Part shown: one piece after another, positions 35,601 through 47,149 of the stretch | Layout: every line of letters begins with the position of its first letter | Position numbering within the stretch: the first letter of the stretch is position 1 | Assembly (NCBI RefSeq): GCF_001039355.2 | Contig: NW_019775469.1 | Span: forward strand, 972,210 to 1,036,209 | From: Lingula anatina | Lineage: Eukaryota > Brachiopoda > Lingulata > Lingulida > Lingulidae | Length of the DNA stretch: 64,000 bases | Reading direction: 5' to 3' | Position numbers and translations under genes: made by a program | The notes under the pieces: generated by a model | The model's database searches: none | Seen by the model: the letters and a program-made list of their open reading frames with translations, nothing else | Told to the model about the DNA's origin: nothing

Positions 35601-36694
35601 AATCTCCACAAATGACTTTCGGTTAGACTTCTATAGTAACTTAAATTTCCCATATTCCCTTTGGTTTTGAGGGAAATTTAGCATTTGATTTTCAAAAATT
35701 TTGACAAGGTTGCATTATATATTTCGACGAGCGTCACACCTTTGCAAATGCACCAACAGAGTCCCAAATCAAGAGGTTCAAAATTATATGTGACCTAATT
35801 TCAAGAGATGGGGACACAGGTCCCAGTTGTCTAGGAAGAAACGGTGACTTGTATCCGCCGACATGACGCTGAGCCAGCAGAGCTCACGGAGCCGGTGTAA
35901 CGTAACATAGAGTCCCCCCTAATACAGAGTCCGCTTCCCAACCATTTGCAATTGTACAGGCAAGCCTCGCCTTAGATTTTGACCCACTTAGGTAGGGCTA
36001 GCCCTAACCATTATAACTAAATGGAGGGCGAACTTTCTGGTACACGGACCCTCAGTTGCGTTAAACGAGACAAAACAGGTCGGAACTGACAAACTGGAGG
36101 CCGATCTCTCTTCAAAATAATACTTATAAAATCATTTCTTCATGTATTGTTTGATTTTAACGGCAACATGCTTCCAAATGAAAAAATCACGGATGCATAT
36201 AAGATACACTTCCCGTTACTTAGAAGGAGCAGGTATTCCAAGACCATGTTGAAAATGAAGAGAACTGGTGAAACGTTCGCTGCTCATGTATTGAAACTTT
36301 ACCATGATTTTGGATTTTGTCATTTCAACAGGAAATGCGGTTGCGAAGAGAGACAGAAACAACTGCCTACCGTCGTCATCAAATGAAAGGAACACGGCCA
36401 TCAGTTCGGCCTTTTGGATGGAGTCGTCCTTGTTGGCATCCACCAAGCTAAACAGCTGGTCGATCCTGTCCTGGCAAAGAGCAAACCTGAAAATAATAAA
36501 GAATATTTTACTACTCAGTATGAAATAAATCTACGAAAGGTTAAGCTCAACGTAGGCGTGGACATAGCTGCTCCTATTTCAACGTATCTTTGAGGATATC
36601 AAACTGATTTTTTAAAAAGAATACACAAAAACCAAAAAAATCAGAAAAAAATATCAACCTACCCTATAAGTCCTAAGAATACCAAAAACTTCAT
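31543..36694 (-). CDS. Secreted eight-EF-hand calcium-binding protein (copy B)
   Basis: Nine coding exons join in frame: 36,663-36,694, 36,371-36,486, 34,866-35,039, 34,443-34,489, 33,583-33,608, 32,968-33,080, 32,361-32,504, 31,908-31,954 and 31,543-31,575. All introns are GT-AG and the product is 243 residues. A signal peptide (about 1-15) precedes eight EF-hand-like units, loops at 27-38, 47-58, 85-96, 105-116, 147-158, 167-178, 195-206 and 215-226. Loops 2, 4, 6 and 8 are canonical. Loop 1 has Asp instead of Gly at position 6, loop 5 is Asn-rich, and loops 3 and 7 lack the first acidic ligand. The protein is two four-hand halves joined by a short linker exon and ends ENPAILG. There is no membrane segment, so it is predicted to act outside the cell as a calcium binder. 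The exact family and tissue role are not known to me. Confidence 0.92.
32627..32690. repeat. C-run/A-run/TA microsatellite in an intron of copy B
   Basis: Low-complexity tract with an undetermined base near 32,660. It occupies the same intron position as the tract in copy C (40,745-40,855). Confidence 0.9.
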
Positions 36695-37147
36695 GTTTCT
36701 GAATTTTCTGAAATGAAACATATATGATTTACATATAATGAAATATACGTGCAAATTCGGTATCTTTATTTATATCATGCATTAGTACATAATTATATTA
36801 ACAATATGTGAGTGTAAAATATACCTGGTGTTAAGAAAAACGCTCCGATTTCAATTTTTCACATTCTATATACAATATTATTTAGCAAAATCCAATGCAT
36901 TACATCTTAATAATATTGGTCATAAAAGATTCGTCTTATTAGCTTTCGTAAAGCCGATGTAGCGACCAGTACAAAAGTACTTGGTGCCGAAGTAAAGGTT
37001 TACGATCTGTCCGGGAAACCCTACAACAAGAAACTTTGATAAACACCCTTGCAACTGAATAAACAGGTTCCACAATGCAATCACTCTAATTTAACTTCAA
37101 CTTCCCGCGTTAAAGTAAAAACTGTATAAAAAATATATATAACTTAC

Positions 37148-37225
37148 TTGGATCCCGCACCAATTACGAACGACACAAAAACTAAGTCAACTGACCCATT
37201 TACCTAGGAGACGAGCTTTTATATA
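37148..37225 (-). promoter_or_regulatory. TATA box and non-coding first exon, copy B
   Basis: Minus-strand TATATAAAA at 37,217-37,225. The predicted first exon runs from about 37,188 to the donor GATCCAA|GTAAGT at 37,148. Homology to copies A and C extends upstream to about 37,440, covering the CACGGTCAAAAAGTAGTCTC block. The octamer-like site is changed here to ATGCGAAT. Confidence 0.7.
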
Positions 37226-37439
37226 ACAGATCGTGATCTGATATTTTTACGAGTCACGCATTATGCGAATTATCTTCACAAGTTACTGTGACGCTCTCAC
37301 GGTCAAAAAGTAGTCTCAAGGACGGAGAACAGACGATGCTAAGCCATGGCGTGGGGGCAATTGCACATCACGACCGTCATACCATGCGATAATCACGTTT
37401 TATTGGCACATTGCTTTGAGTTTTGTTTGTTAAAGGTTG

Positions 37440-37620
37440 AATGCTAATTGCAGGAGAGGCTGTGCGAGCGAGGAGAGGCTCGTGCTGTAATTCAAAATGA
37501 ATGATACAATTGACTATACCAAATGGAAACTATTCATTTGTGTGAAAACGAACTTAAAATTTTATGAGCTAACTTTGAGTCAAATATGTTATTGCATTAC
37601 ATGTGCATGGCTATAATGAC
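37440..37620. other. Probable junction between the B and C duplication units
   Basis: Upstream homology of copy B with copies A and C ends near 37,450. Homology between the downstream flanks of C and B begins near 37,620. The junction contains a repeated GGAGAGGCT word (37,452-37,490) and otherwise unique sequence. No gene. Confidence 0.5.
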
Positions 37621-37886
37621 ACGTTAAGTATTATGTATTGAATATCAAGTAAGTGAAGTATTATTAATATATCTATATTCAGCTTATGTATCTTATGATT
37701 ACTGATTATCGATATTTAACCAGACGATTATTGTTATATGAACAGCATGATGCCATGAAACTGATAACATACATGTAGAAATCAAGTGGGAATTCTCACA
37801 TTTTGTGACTTGATCATTTCAAAGTATAATTTTATACATTCGTGGATCGAACTTGATATACATGTAAACAAGTGTTTCTCTTATAG

Positions 37887-38025
37887 TCATCTCAAAGGAG
37901 TGCTACAGTGTGGATATTGATATGAAGATGAACAAGTTCTTCATACGAACGATGCGCTGGTCAGTCACAACGTTGTGTTCACTGCTGCTTACTGGACAGG
38001 GAGTGATCGACCCTAATGTGTCACG
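37887..38025 (+). pseudogene. Second, more decayed copy of the VVLTAAHW-like remnant
   Basis: Homologous to 30,477-30,619. The conserved core reads SHNVVFTAAYWTGSDRP, the His codon has become Tyr, and the frame is shifted upstream. It is part of the duplicated 3' flank of the EF-hand genes, so its presence twice is due to the duplication and is not evidence of function. Confidence 0.25.
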
Positions 38026-38192
38026 TAATGCATTCCTTCTATATCAAAAATGACAATCAAAAGAGGGAAACCGTATAAGAAAATGTGTCAGAGCCATAAT
38101 AAGAGAGTAATAGATTAAATGTCCGTTGAACACAAGCAAAAAGTATCTATACTCTTGGGCCACATATTAAAATGCCAATACGAAATATATCC

Positions 38193-38710
38193 TGTACCCT
38201 GTAGGTAAAATTTTGATACATTGGGGGTGACCTCTGTGTAGGTACATCAGTCTGGGCATTACTCTATAAAACTGTGGGGACCGTTCCGTTTGGCGCTATG
38301 ATCTGTCTGGTTATGTCTGTCTTTTTCGCGCCATTCTGCCTTAGATTAACAGATTTGTAATACACTTCTTGACTCATCTTATGCACTGCAAAACTGACCG
38401 CTTGCAAGCAAAATTTCAAATTCTTCTATGCAGTAGTTGCCGAAATATGGATACTTTTTTTGACAGAACCAAGCTTTGCCTAAGCCAAGCTTTGATCAGC
38501 CCAAAGGAACACTACCCAATTAAATCATGCAAATTACATAATGTAGCAGCACAACAGGCATGAAAGTCAGTTAATTGGTAGTGACACACCTGACAGCACA
38601 CTTTTACATTCACAAATCTTATATGAGATCGGAGTTTTTTGAAAAAAGAACTTATTTTTACCTATGTATACCTTTGAAACTGAAATATTCCATATTAAAT
38701 GTCAAGTCTG
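38193..38710. mobile_element. 518-bp insertion with a 7-bp target duplication
   Basis: TATATCC flanks both sides (38,186-38,192 and 38,711-38,717). The copy B flank near 30,800 has one TATATCC and no insert. The inserted sequence matches 14,860-15,330 and carries the same decayed minus-strand coding frame. The 7-bp duplication suits a retroelement or a transposon making duplications of 7-8 bp. Terminal inverted repeats are not obvious. Confidence 0.8.
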
Positions 38711-39450
38711 TATATCCACGAACAATTGATTTTCCATTGAGTTATATATTTGGTTTCATGTCGAATGTGTTTCTATTTTATGTGTAAGTAAATTATATAG
38801 AATTTTTTCACTTGATCATATTTTTGGTATGACTTTCTGATAAAAATGTGCTTAAGAAGGATTATTTAGTGGTATATTTTAATTTAAAATATGCCTAGGG
38901 ACAGGCATATCGTCCCCGGGAGATAATGTTAGTGATTGACAGCCTCGAGTGATTAAGGTACGGGGAGTGTTTTGTACACGTAACTGAATTGCTTGACATT
39001 CGTCGTACTTACGCGGCAAATGTAATGTAAACGGTGGAAAGCACTGTAGGAGGTTGAAGGGAGAGGAAGAAAATGTAGATAACGTAGTCTTTAAGTGACA
39101 ATAAAGAATATGAAGGAACATGAAAATTGTTTTTTTCTTACCCTGCATAATCAGTAAGATTTAATACCATCGTGACATATGTTTCTTTTCCTTTATGTTT
39201 GCATACATATATTTATCTTGTAATTGTAATGCTCTGATAATTCAAAACAACAAGTGCAATCCAAATTGGTCTTTATTTTCCCTCTGCATTTTATTTTCAC
39301 GAAACCCAAGATAAAAAATTAGAAATTGGGAGAACACTTTGTACACACTTAAGTCCGTAATTTTGTAAGGGAAGTAAAAATAAGCACGAAATTTGCATAT
39401 CTCCTTCTTCAGCACTGTTACAAATCATGTTCACTCAACAATGAGTTCAC

Positions 39451-40747
39451 TCAACCAAGAATGGCAGGATTCTCTCTAACGATCTGGAATGTATAAAAAA
39501 AACACAACGTTACAGCTTTAAACATATAAAGTAATTCTACACTCACTCTTGTATCTTTTCCCCATCTTCGGTGAAAAATAAAATCTCATTGACAATGGCA
39601 AAACTGATGGCAATGATCTGACTGATAGAGCAGTGGCGGATTTAGAGGGGGGTCATGGGGCTCTGACCCCCCCCCCCTCCCCCTTCAGTCTCTGAAAAAA
39701 TTAACTCTAATTGGAATTAGAATTTTGGCTAGCTGATTTAAAGTTCTAAACGGTACCAAATGGCTTCGGTCGCCCTCTAAAATATCCATTTTTGGGGCCC
39801 TTCAGCGATCCCGCCCGGGGTGGATGAGGGGTCGGGTCGGCTTTGCATCTGCACCCCCCCCCCACCACCAACCCCTTCAAATATTCCTGGGGGATGTAAT
39901 GCCAGATGTATTCCTACTATTCGATAATAGGGGTTAATAATACAGTTACTTTTTATCCATACAACTGTTATAATATCACTTGCAAATGACGGCGGTGCTG
40001 AATTATACTAGCTGAGAGTCGCATATATCACTAAAGTCACCTCACCCGAAGGCAATAATTGTATTAGAACTACCTTTAACCAGGCTGCAGCAAATTCCTC
40101 TCGGGTGACTTTGCCGTCGCCTAGAAATAAAAATATAACGTTTCTTTAAAAAGAATATTGAAATCAGATTTAATTTAGAAAATACTGCTGACTTGATTTT
40201 TAGCACGTTCATCCGCTATACTTCTGTTGCCTTATCTGTTCTCTGTTAATTATTTATATGCTTCAAAAGTAATAAAGTAAATTGTTTGATTTATTTTTCA
40301 GAAGGTTGTAAAATACATGTCACTTACACGCACATCTTAAATGAAACAAAAATTAAACCTTTAAACGGTGTCCAAAGTGACATTAAACTGAATGTAATTA
40401 CTTATCCAGTTAATTCTGAACAATATTTGAAGCCATAAGAAGAAACTGTCAGAAAGTGAAATTCATAATAAGAGCTATTACCGTTGCCATCATACTGATT
40501 ATAGATACGTTGCAGATCTTCGCGGGTAATTTTACCGTCCTCAGCAGCGGCAGCCGCAAATACCTGAGCACCATTTGTACCTGGCCAGTGAGCCAAGAAC
40601 TCGGCCTGGGTGACCTCATTGTCCTCTGAAACACAGCGGTGAAACAAGAATGAAAATCATATCTTGGATGGAGCCAGCAAACTCCAGTGGTGTTACTACT
40701 AAATATAGCTGCTATGGCACTGGAATTGTTGTTTAGGACGTCCCCAT

Positions 40748-40794
<47 letters not shown>

Positions 40795-40809
40795 TATATA
40801 TAGATATAT

Positions 40810-40853
<44 letters not shown>

Positions 40854-43800
40854 GATGATTAAAGGTTATTGCCCCCCACCCCGTTCCCCAAGTTCTATTG
40901 TCTTGTTCTAATAGATGCCCGAGGGCTCAGTCAGACAGACACGAATTTCTCCTCATATCACAGAGGATTTGGTTTATCCGCTTGTACACATTAAAGGGCA
41001 AATACTGTCGGTCTTTGCCTTGGCCGCTATACTATGCTTGATATCAAATAAACACATGAAGCCAAAGTTTGATACTCTATTTGTGTTTATCTATTTAATT
41101 GTTCAAAATATTTATCACCACACCAGCACTTACTGTTGTCGTCAAACCCTGTCAGGAGTTGAAAATATTCGCCCTGAGACATGATACCATTGCCGTTTTT
41201 GTCCACCAAATTGAACAGTTGCTGTATTCTCGCCTGTACTTGAGTCCTGTGAAATGAAGAATTGTTTTCCAAAAGCTCTATCGCAGACGCGCTCAGTAAA
41301 GCCCCTGTTACACCGGGCTTGCAATCGAATGGAGAACGAATTTTCGCCCTCTTCAAAGATGGGGGGTTAAACAATATTTATGGTAAATAATAATTCTAAT
41401 ATTGCGGCCATGTTCTTTTTTTTCGTGCAGGTCCTGGGCCTAATTTCATACAACCCAAGTGTAAACTTCAAAGAAAAAATCAGTCGCAAGGGATAGACTA
41501 GCAGTCTAGCACAGATAAAGGTTATAGGGTGGGGGACGAGGCAAAAGTTGCACCTCAAATTTTTACTGGTAATTACTATAAACAACAACTAGACAAATGA
41601 AAACTGGACTTTATGGAGGCTAAGCCATACACAGGATCGGTTTATTATTATTTCTTAATTTTTTTCTATCAATGTTATACTACTTAGAGAAAGGTGCTCT
41701 TCGTAGCATGCATATCTAATCAGATTCTATTAAAAAATTCATAGACATAAAGTATGTACTTACGAGGTAGCAGCGAGAGACCCGGTGATCTGAAATTGAA
41801 GGAGAACCCATCTCAATTTTGATATACATGTTATCAAGATATCTAGATAATAACTAAAATATGTTTGTTAAGAAAAAATAATCAATTCTAGATTTAAAAA
41901 AACAGCCTTATTACTTACAGTGCAAAATGCAATTACTACAAAATCTATAATATCAATTTAAAAGTCGATTAATCAAAAAATTTCCTGAATAGGTATGTCT
42001 TCAATTCTTTTTTAAAATGCTTGGTAGACTCAGTTGATCGGATTTTCAAATTTCAGTAATCTATAATGGTCTCCAATATCTGCAGAATTTGCAAGGATAA
42101 AATGTCATTTTTATGGAACAATTTGGTGAAAGAAAGTTGGAAATATTGAATTGCATTGAAATTGAGATGCAAAAAGAATTCGTTTTTTATTGACCGCCCT
42201 GTAAAAGGGGATGGTTGGATGAATAAATGCCATTTGTTCAGATTTAGAAATTATTATAAAGTTGTCTTTTTATAGATCATAATTTTCCGGGGTGGGGGTG
42301 GAAAGGTCATTAAACTGTACTTGGATGATAAAGGCAACTGTGGGTTCAACAAACGGCGTTCTTTTTTCGCCGCGGCTAACATATCATAACAAGCCGTTAT
42401 CACAAAGATGTAAGCAACCGCATACAGACACCCTACAAATAGCGAACCACATGCCTGTACATTCGTGAACAAATTGCGAACAAACGATAGCGCCTGTTAA
42501 AACTTGTTACTACAGCTTGGAGAACAGTGATTCTTCTTCCTCGGAAAATCTACACTGCATTTATGTCAAGATAATTTTACCTCGGTCCATTTGGCTCTAA
42601 ACTCGGCCGGAGAAACTTCGCCGCTTCCTAGATAGAAAAAATACGAAGTTATGTTTAAAAGAAGACACAATTAAGCAGCAATTGTAATATAACCTGGCAA
42701 CACTTTCTACAAGGTATATAGCTGGGCATGCTCGTATGCAATGGGTTCATTCATTATTATTATTATTGTTGTTGTTGTTGTTGTTCTTGTTCTTGTTGTC
42801 CAGTCCTATTATGAAATCCAGAATGATGAAATTTTATTTTTCCATAACTAAAACTTACCGTCAGCATCAAAAGCGACAAAGACCGCGTCCACGTTATCGC
42901 GCGTAATTGCGCCGTCCGCGACGGCACCCGCGGCGTCAGTCAGATCAAAGAGTGCCTTCGCAGCTTCTTGGGAGGACCCTGTACCGGCAACCCAGTTGTC
43001 GACAAACTCAGTCTCCGTTACCCTGCCATCACCTAGCATAAATATAAAAGCTAGGAAATTTGAAGAGAGCATTTGATGGAGAAAAGTAGCCCAAATGTCA
43101 AATTCAATGCCACATTAGGAGTACCAGTTCATGATTTCCTATTCACGTACGGTGAATTGTGTCCGCCGCCATGACGCTACCCGGAGGAGCTCACAGAGCC
43201 GGTGTGACGTGGCAGATACCCCCTTATAAAGTGTTTGCTTCCCATTCATTTGTACATAAAAGCCTTGCCTTGGATTTTGACCCACTTAGATCAGGCTAAC
43301 CCTGTTACACGGACACTCAGTTGCGTTTCTCAAAACGGTTTGGAACTGACAAACTGGAGGTCGACCTCTCTTCATAATAATACTTATAAAATCATTTCTC
43401 CACGCACTGTTAAGAAAATAGAATCTGTTATGGATTTTTTGGGGTTTTTTTATGAAAAAAATAGAATTCTTGTATTTTTGAAGTGATTAAACCTCTTTTT
43501 TAAAGCGCAGAACTGTGCGTCATTCAAATGTTTTACAAGGATTTTTCATTTTTTTTGCAAGATAGGCTGATGGTGTCGACATAGATTCCAATATATATTC
43601 GATTTATGTGCAAAAATAATGGGTATTCTAATAAAACATAGATTAAAGATCAGAGCTTTCGTTATTGCAGGGAAAAGATAAAATTAAAACCATATGCGGA
43701 GGGCACAGTGGTATTCTTGGACGGATCAGAGAAATCGTTCAAAAACTCTTGAGACCTACAGTGAACGTCGGTTTTCCTAATATTCTGGGTTAAAACCAAA

Positions 43801-45049
43801 TATTTCCAAGACAGTGTGGATTGGTTTTAAAATAAATTGTAAGGAAGTTTTGTGCAGAAGTGTAAATATAGACCAGACGAATCGGCCTGACTCATTCTAG
43901 GTTCTACCTTCCCAGCTGAGCTAGATCGTTTTGAAGAATGCATGCACTCAATATACAAAGCTTCCTATCGCCAAAAAGAAATTATAACTGGTCAAACAGA
44001 TATATATCCACTCCGGGAAAATAACTGATAAAATCAACACTGATACCGATCTTTACTCACTAATTATACTACTGTCTGGATCCAGTGCCTAATATTTGGA
44101 TAACAGAATGAGCTGCACTTTATTGGGATTCATTTGGCATGGGAAATAAGACAGGGTATCAATAAAGACTATGATTAAAGATTTCGAAAAAGAGGGTTCC
44201 AGAATGGTGCATTTGAAAAAAAATTAAGCTTTCAAATTAATTTGAATACGTAAACAACAAATGAGTACATGTACCAACAAATACGGTAGGGTTTTTTTTA
44301 CCGAGATTACGTTATACAAGCTACGTATCGTTTTGCCAATTTGGACCTAGACACGCGAATTCCCTAACGATCCTTTAGAAAATTAGTCCAATTTCCCATA
44401 GGATCCTTTAGGACTTTTTTCATAAGGGAAACAACGCTAGAATTTAATTTGAAAAGTATTGTTCTTATTACTTACACTAACGCTTATCCTACGACTGTGT
44501 TCTTTAAACCATTGTAAGAAAGGTTCATATGAAGTAATCACAGATGCTTATGAAATAAGCCTCCCTTTACTTAAAAGGTCCAAGTATTCCAAGACCATAT
44601 TGAAAAAAAAACAAAGAGAACAGGTGAAACATTTGCTGCTCATGTATTGATATCTTTACCATGATTTTCTTATTTCAATAGGAAACACGGATGTGCAGAG
44701 AGAAAGAAACGACTGCTTACTGTCCTCATCATATGCAAGGAACACGGCCACCAGTTCGGCCTTTTGGATGGAGCCGTCCTTGTTGGCATCCGCCAAGCTA
44801 AACAGCTGGTCGATCCTGTCCTGGCAAATAGCAAACCTGAAGATAAAAAAAGAATATTTTACTACTCAGTATGATATTAATCTACGAAAGCTTAAGCTAA
44901 GCGTAGGCATTGACAAAGCTGCTCCTATTTCAACGTATTTTTGAGTATGTCAAACTGATTTTTTAAAGAATACATATAAATTAAACCAAGAAAAATCAGA
45001 AAAAAATATTAACCTACCCTATAAGTCCTAAGAATACCAAAAACTTCAT
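39451..45049 (-). CDS. Secreted eight-EF-hand calcium-binding protein (copy C)
   Basis: Coding exons 45,018-45,049, 44,721-44,836, 42,859-43,032, 42,581-42,627, 41,764-41,789, 41,134-41,246, 40,482-40,625, 40,074-40,120 and 39,451-39,483 have exactly the same sizes and phases as in copy B and give 243 residues. The signal peptide (MKFLVFLGLIGFAIC) and the ENPAILG tail are conserved. EF1 here is canonical (DANKDGSIQKAE). EF6 has Asn instead of Gly at loop position 6 (DDNKDNEVTQAE), the reverse of copy B. The EF3 loop is further degraded (VADGAITRDN). EF2 (DEDSDGRVTETE), EF4 and EF8 (DGNGDGKVTREE) are canonical. The predicted polyadenylation signal is AATAAA on the minus strand at 39,290-39,295. 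The EF1-EF2 intron is longer than in A and B and largely unrelated in sequence. Confidence 0.92.
39631..39894. mobile_element. CAGTGGCGG-end element in the last intron of copy C
   Basis: Starts CAGTGGCGGATTTAG, an end typical of widespread hAT-like MITEs, and has C-rich runs inside. Copy B lacks it at the matching position (near 31,715). A related sequence lies at 61,772-61,930. Its right end and target duplication are unclear. Confidence 0.6.
40745..40855. repeat. A-run/TA/GATA microsatellite in an intron of copy C
   Basis: Same intron site as the tract in copy B, with an added GATA tetranucleotide run. Confidence 0.9.
42759..42800. repeat. ATT/TTG trinucleotide tract in an intron of copy C
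   Basis: ATT repeats followed by TTG and TTC repeats. A shorter version sits at the same place in copy B (34,768-34,800). Confidence 0.85.
43400..44450. other. Copy-C-specific intron sequence; possible degenerate SINE head
   Basis: This part of the EF1-EF2 intron does not match A or B. On the minus strand, CTAGCTCAGCTGGGAAGG at 43,907-43,924 resembles a tRNA A box and GGCCGATTC follows where a B box would lie. The pair is imperfect, so the SINE call is weak. Confidence 0.3.
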
Positions 45050-45514
45050 GCTTCTGTACTTACTGAAACGAAACATATATGATTTACATATTATAAAACA
45101 TACAAGCAAATTCGGTTTTGAAATTAAACTATCCTACATATCTTTATTTATATCATGCATTAATACATAATTATATTACCAATATGTGAATGCAAAATAT
45201 ACCTGGTGTTAAGAAAAACGCAATGATTTAATTTTTTCATATTTTATATAAAATATTATTTAGCAAAATCTAATGCCACTGGGTCATAAAAGATTTGTCT
45301 TATTAGTTTTCGTAAAGCCGATGTAGCAACCAGTGCCAAAGTGCTTAGTGCCGAAGTAAAGGTTTACGATCGGTCCGGAAAACCCTACAACAAGAAACTT
45401 TGATAAACACCCATGCAACTGAGTGAGCAGGTTCATCAATGCGATCACTCTAATTTAATCTCAACTTCCCATGTCCAAGCAAAACTTTATAAAAAAAAAA
45501 CATAAATCACTTAC

Positions 45515-45592
45515 TTGGATCCCGCACCAATTTCGAACGACACAAAAACAAAGTCAACTGACCTATTTACCTAGGACACGAGCTTTTATATA
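45515..45592 (-). promoter_or_regulatory. TATA box and non-coding first exon, copy C
   Basis: Minus-strand TATATAAAA at 45,584-45,592, donor GATCCAA|GTAAGT at 45,515, and predicted start near 45,555. The octamer-like ATGCAAAT lies upstream near 45,627, as in copy A. Confidence 0.7.
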
Positions 45593-45904
45593 ACAGATCG
45601 TCCTCTGGAGTCATTACGTGTCACGCCTTATGCAAATTATCTTCACACTTTACTGTGACGCTCTCACGGTCGAAAAGTAGTCTCAAGGACGGTGAACAGA
45701 CGAAGCTGAACCTAAGGGTGTGGGCAATTGCACGTCACGACCGTGGTACCATGCGATAATAACTTTTCATTGGCATATTGGTTTGAGTTCTGATTGTTAA
45801 AGGATAAGTGTTAATTGCACTCATCACATGTCTATAAGCCCCTTTTGTTTCACCTATTGGTTTTCGATAACACCAACCCTCTTAAGAGCCGCATTTGGCA
45901 ACCA

Positions 45905-45908
45905 TGTT

Positions 45909-45943
<35 letters not shown>

Positions 45944-46137
45944 TTTTCAGTTCGCTAGACCAATATCACGCTAATCAGACAAAAAAATTATGATGAGAGA
46001 GGTCCTGTGGAAATACAGTGAGACTGGGGGCAGGGCTGTTCCTCGGGTGAATGATTCTATTATTATTATTATTATTATTATTGTTATTATTATTATTATT
46101 ACTATTATATATCTTTTTTTTTTGGGGGGGGGGGGGC
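45905..46137. repeat. TTTA, ATT and G-run microsatellites
   Basis: A TTTA array at 45,905-45,947 expands a short matching word upstream of copy A. An ATT array at 46,048-46,105 and a T-run/G-run pair at 46,111-46,137 replace the position where copy A carries a MITE. Confidence 0.85.
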
Positions 46138-47149
46138 AATGTTATATATAAAAATATAATTCCAAATATTAAATTGAAGATACTTGTTTTGAGATCTATT
46201 GTGTCGTGTTCATTAAGTTTTCGGAATGAAGATGAATTGAGTTTTCCTCTTGTAGATTATGGCAAGATGTCATTTATTCTAGAAACTTAAATCGACAAAT
46301 CATTATATAATGTTGATTTAGTTTCGGGAATGACCATTAATAATGACTTTAATATTTGGGCATGATTGGGCGGGCACATGTATTTTTTTCATTAGATAGT
46401 ACCCGATTTGAAATAATTTGGATGATCATTTCTTAAATAAACTTGACTCTTCATCTTTGTATGTCTGTACAGCACTCACATTAAAGTCGTCACACTAAAA
46501 ATTTCTAACCGCAATTTAACTCATGCCATATGCATAGAGCACAAAACGACGGTCTACATTCGAATGCTATTGATGAGCGCAACTGTACACCTTAAACGCG
46601 TCTCTGAGTACGTTCACCCAATTCACAGATGTTTCCCTTCTTAATCGATAGTATTAGGATAGGCTTGAGGTGACTGAAAACTGACCTCAAAGACACGAGG
46701 AGATTTAACCACGCTTGTACGTGACTGTATAACGTCTGCCTTTATTCGTACATAACCCATAAACCCCTTATCAGATGTCTGCTACTTGTGATAATTTTCA
46801 GGACGAATATTGCCCACGCACATTTCCGTCTTAAAACGGAAAATAGAGATACCTTTAAAAGACGAAATTGAGATTTATGGAACGTAAGGTTATATTCATA
46901 ATCTAGGCAAACAGCTTGATGACTTTTGATTATTTTTTTCGGCGAATTTTCTTTAGATAATTAGTTTGGCATTATTTCAATAAACTTAAATATACAGCAC
47001 CACATCTGAAGGTGGCCTTCCTGAAAAATAAACAGCCAAGTGTTCACCACTTCTAGTAGTCCGGTGGCTTAAGGAAAAAATCGTGACACGGCGGATAAAA
47101 GCACCAAATTTTGCATGTGGGTACCTTTTGACATTCTAAATCAAATTAG

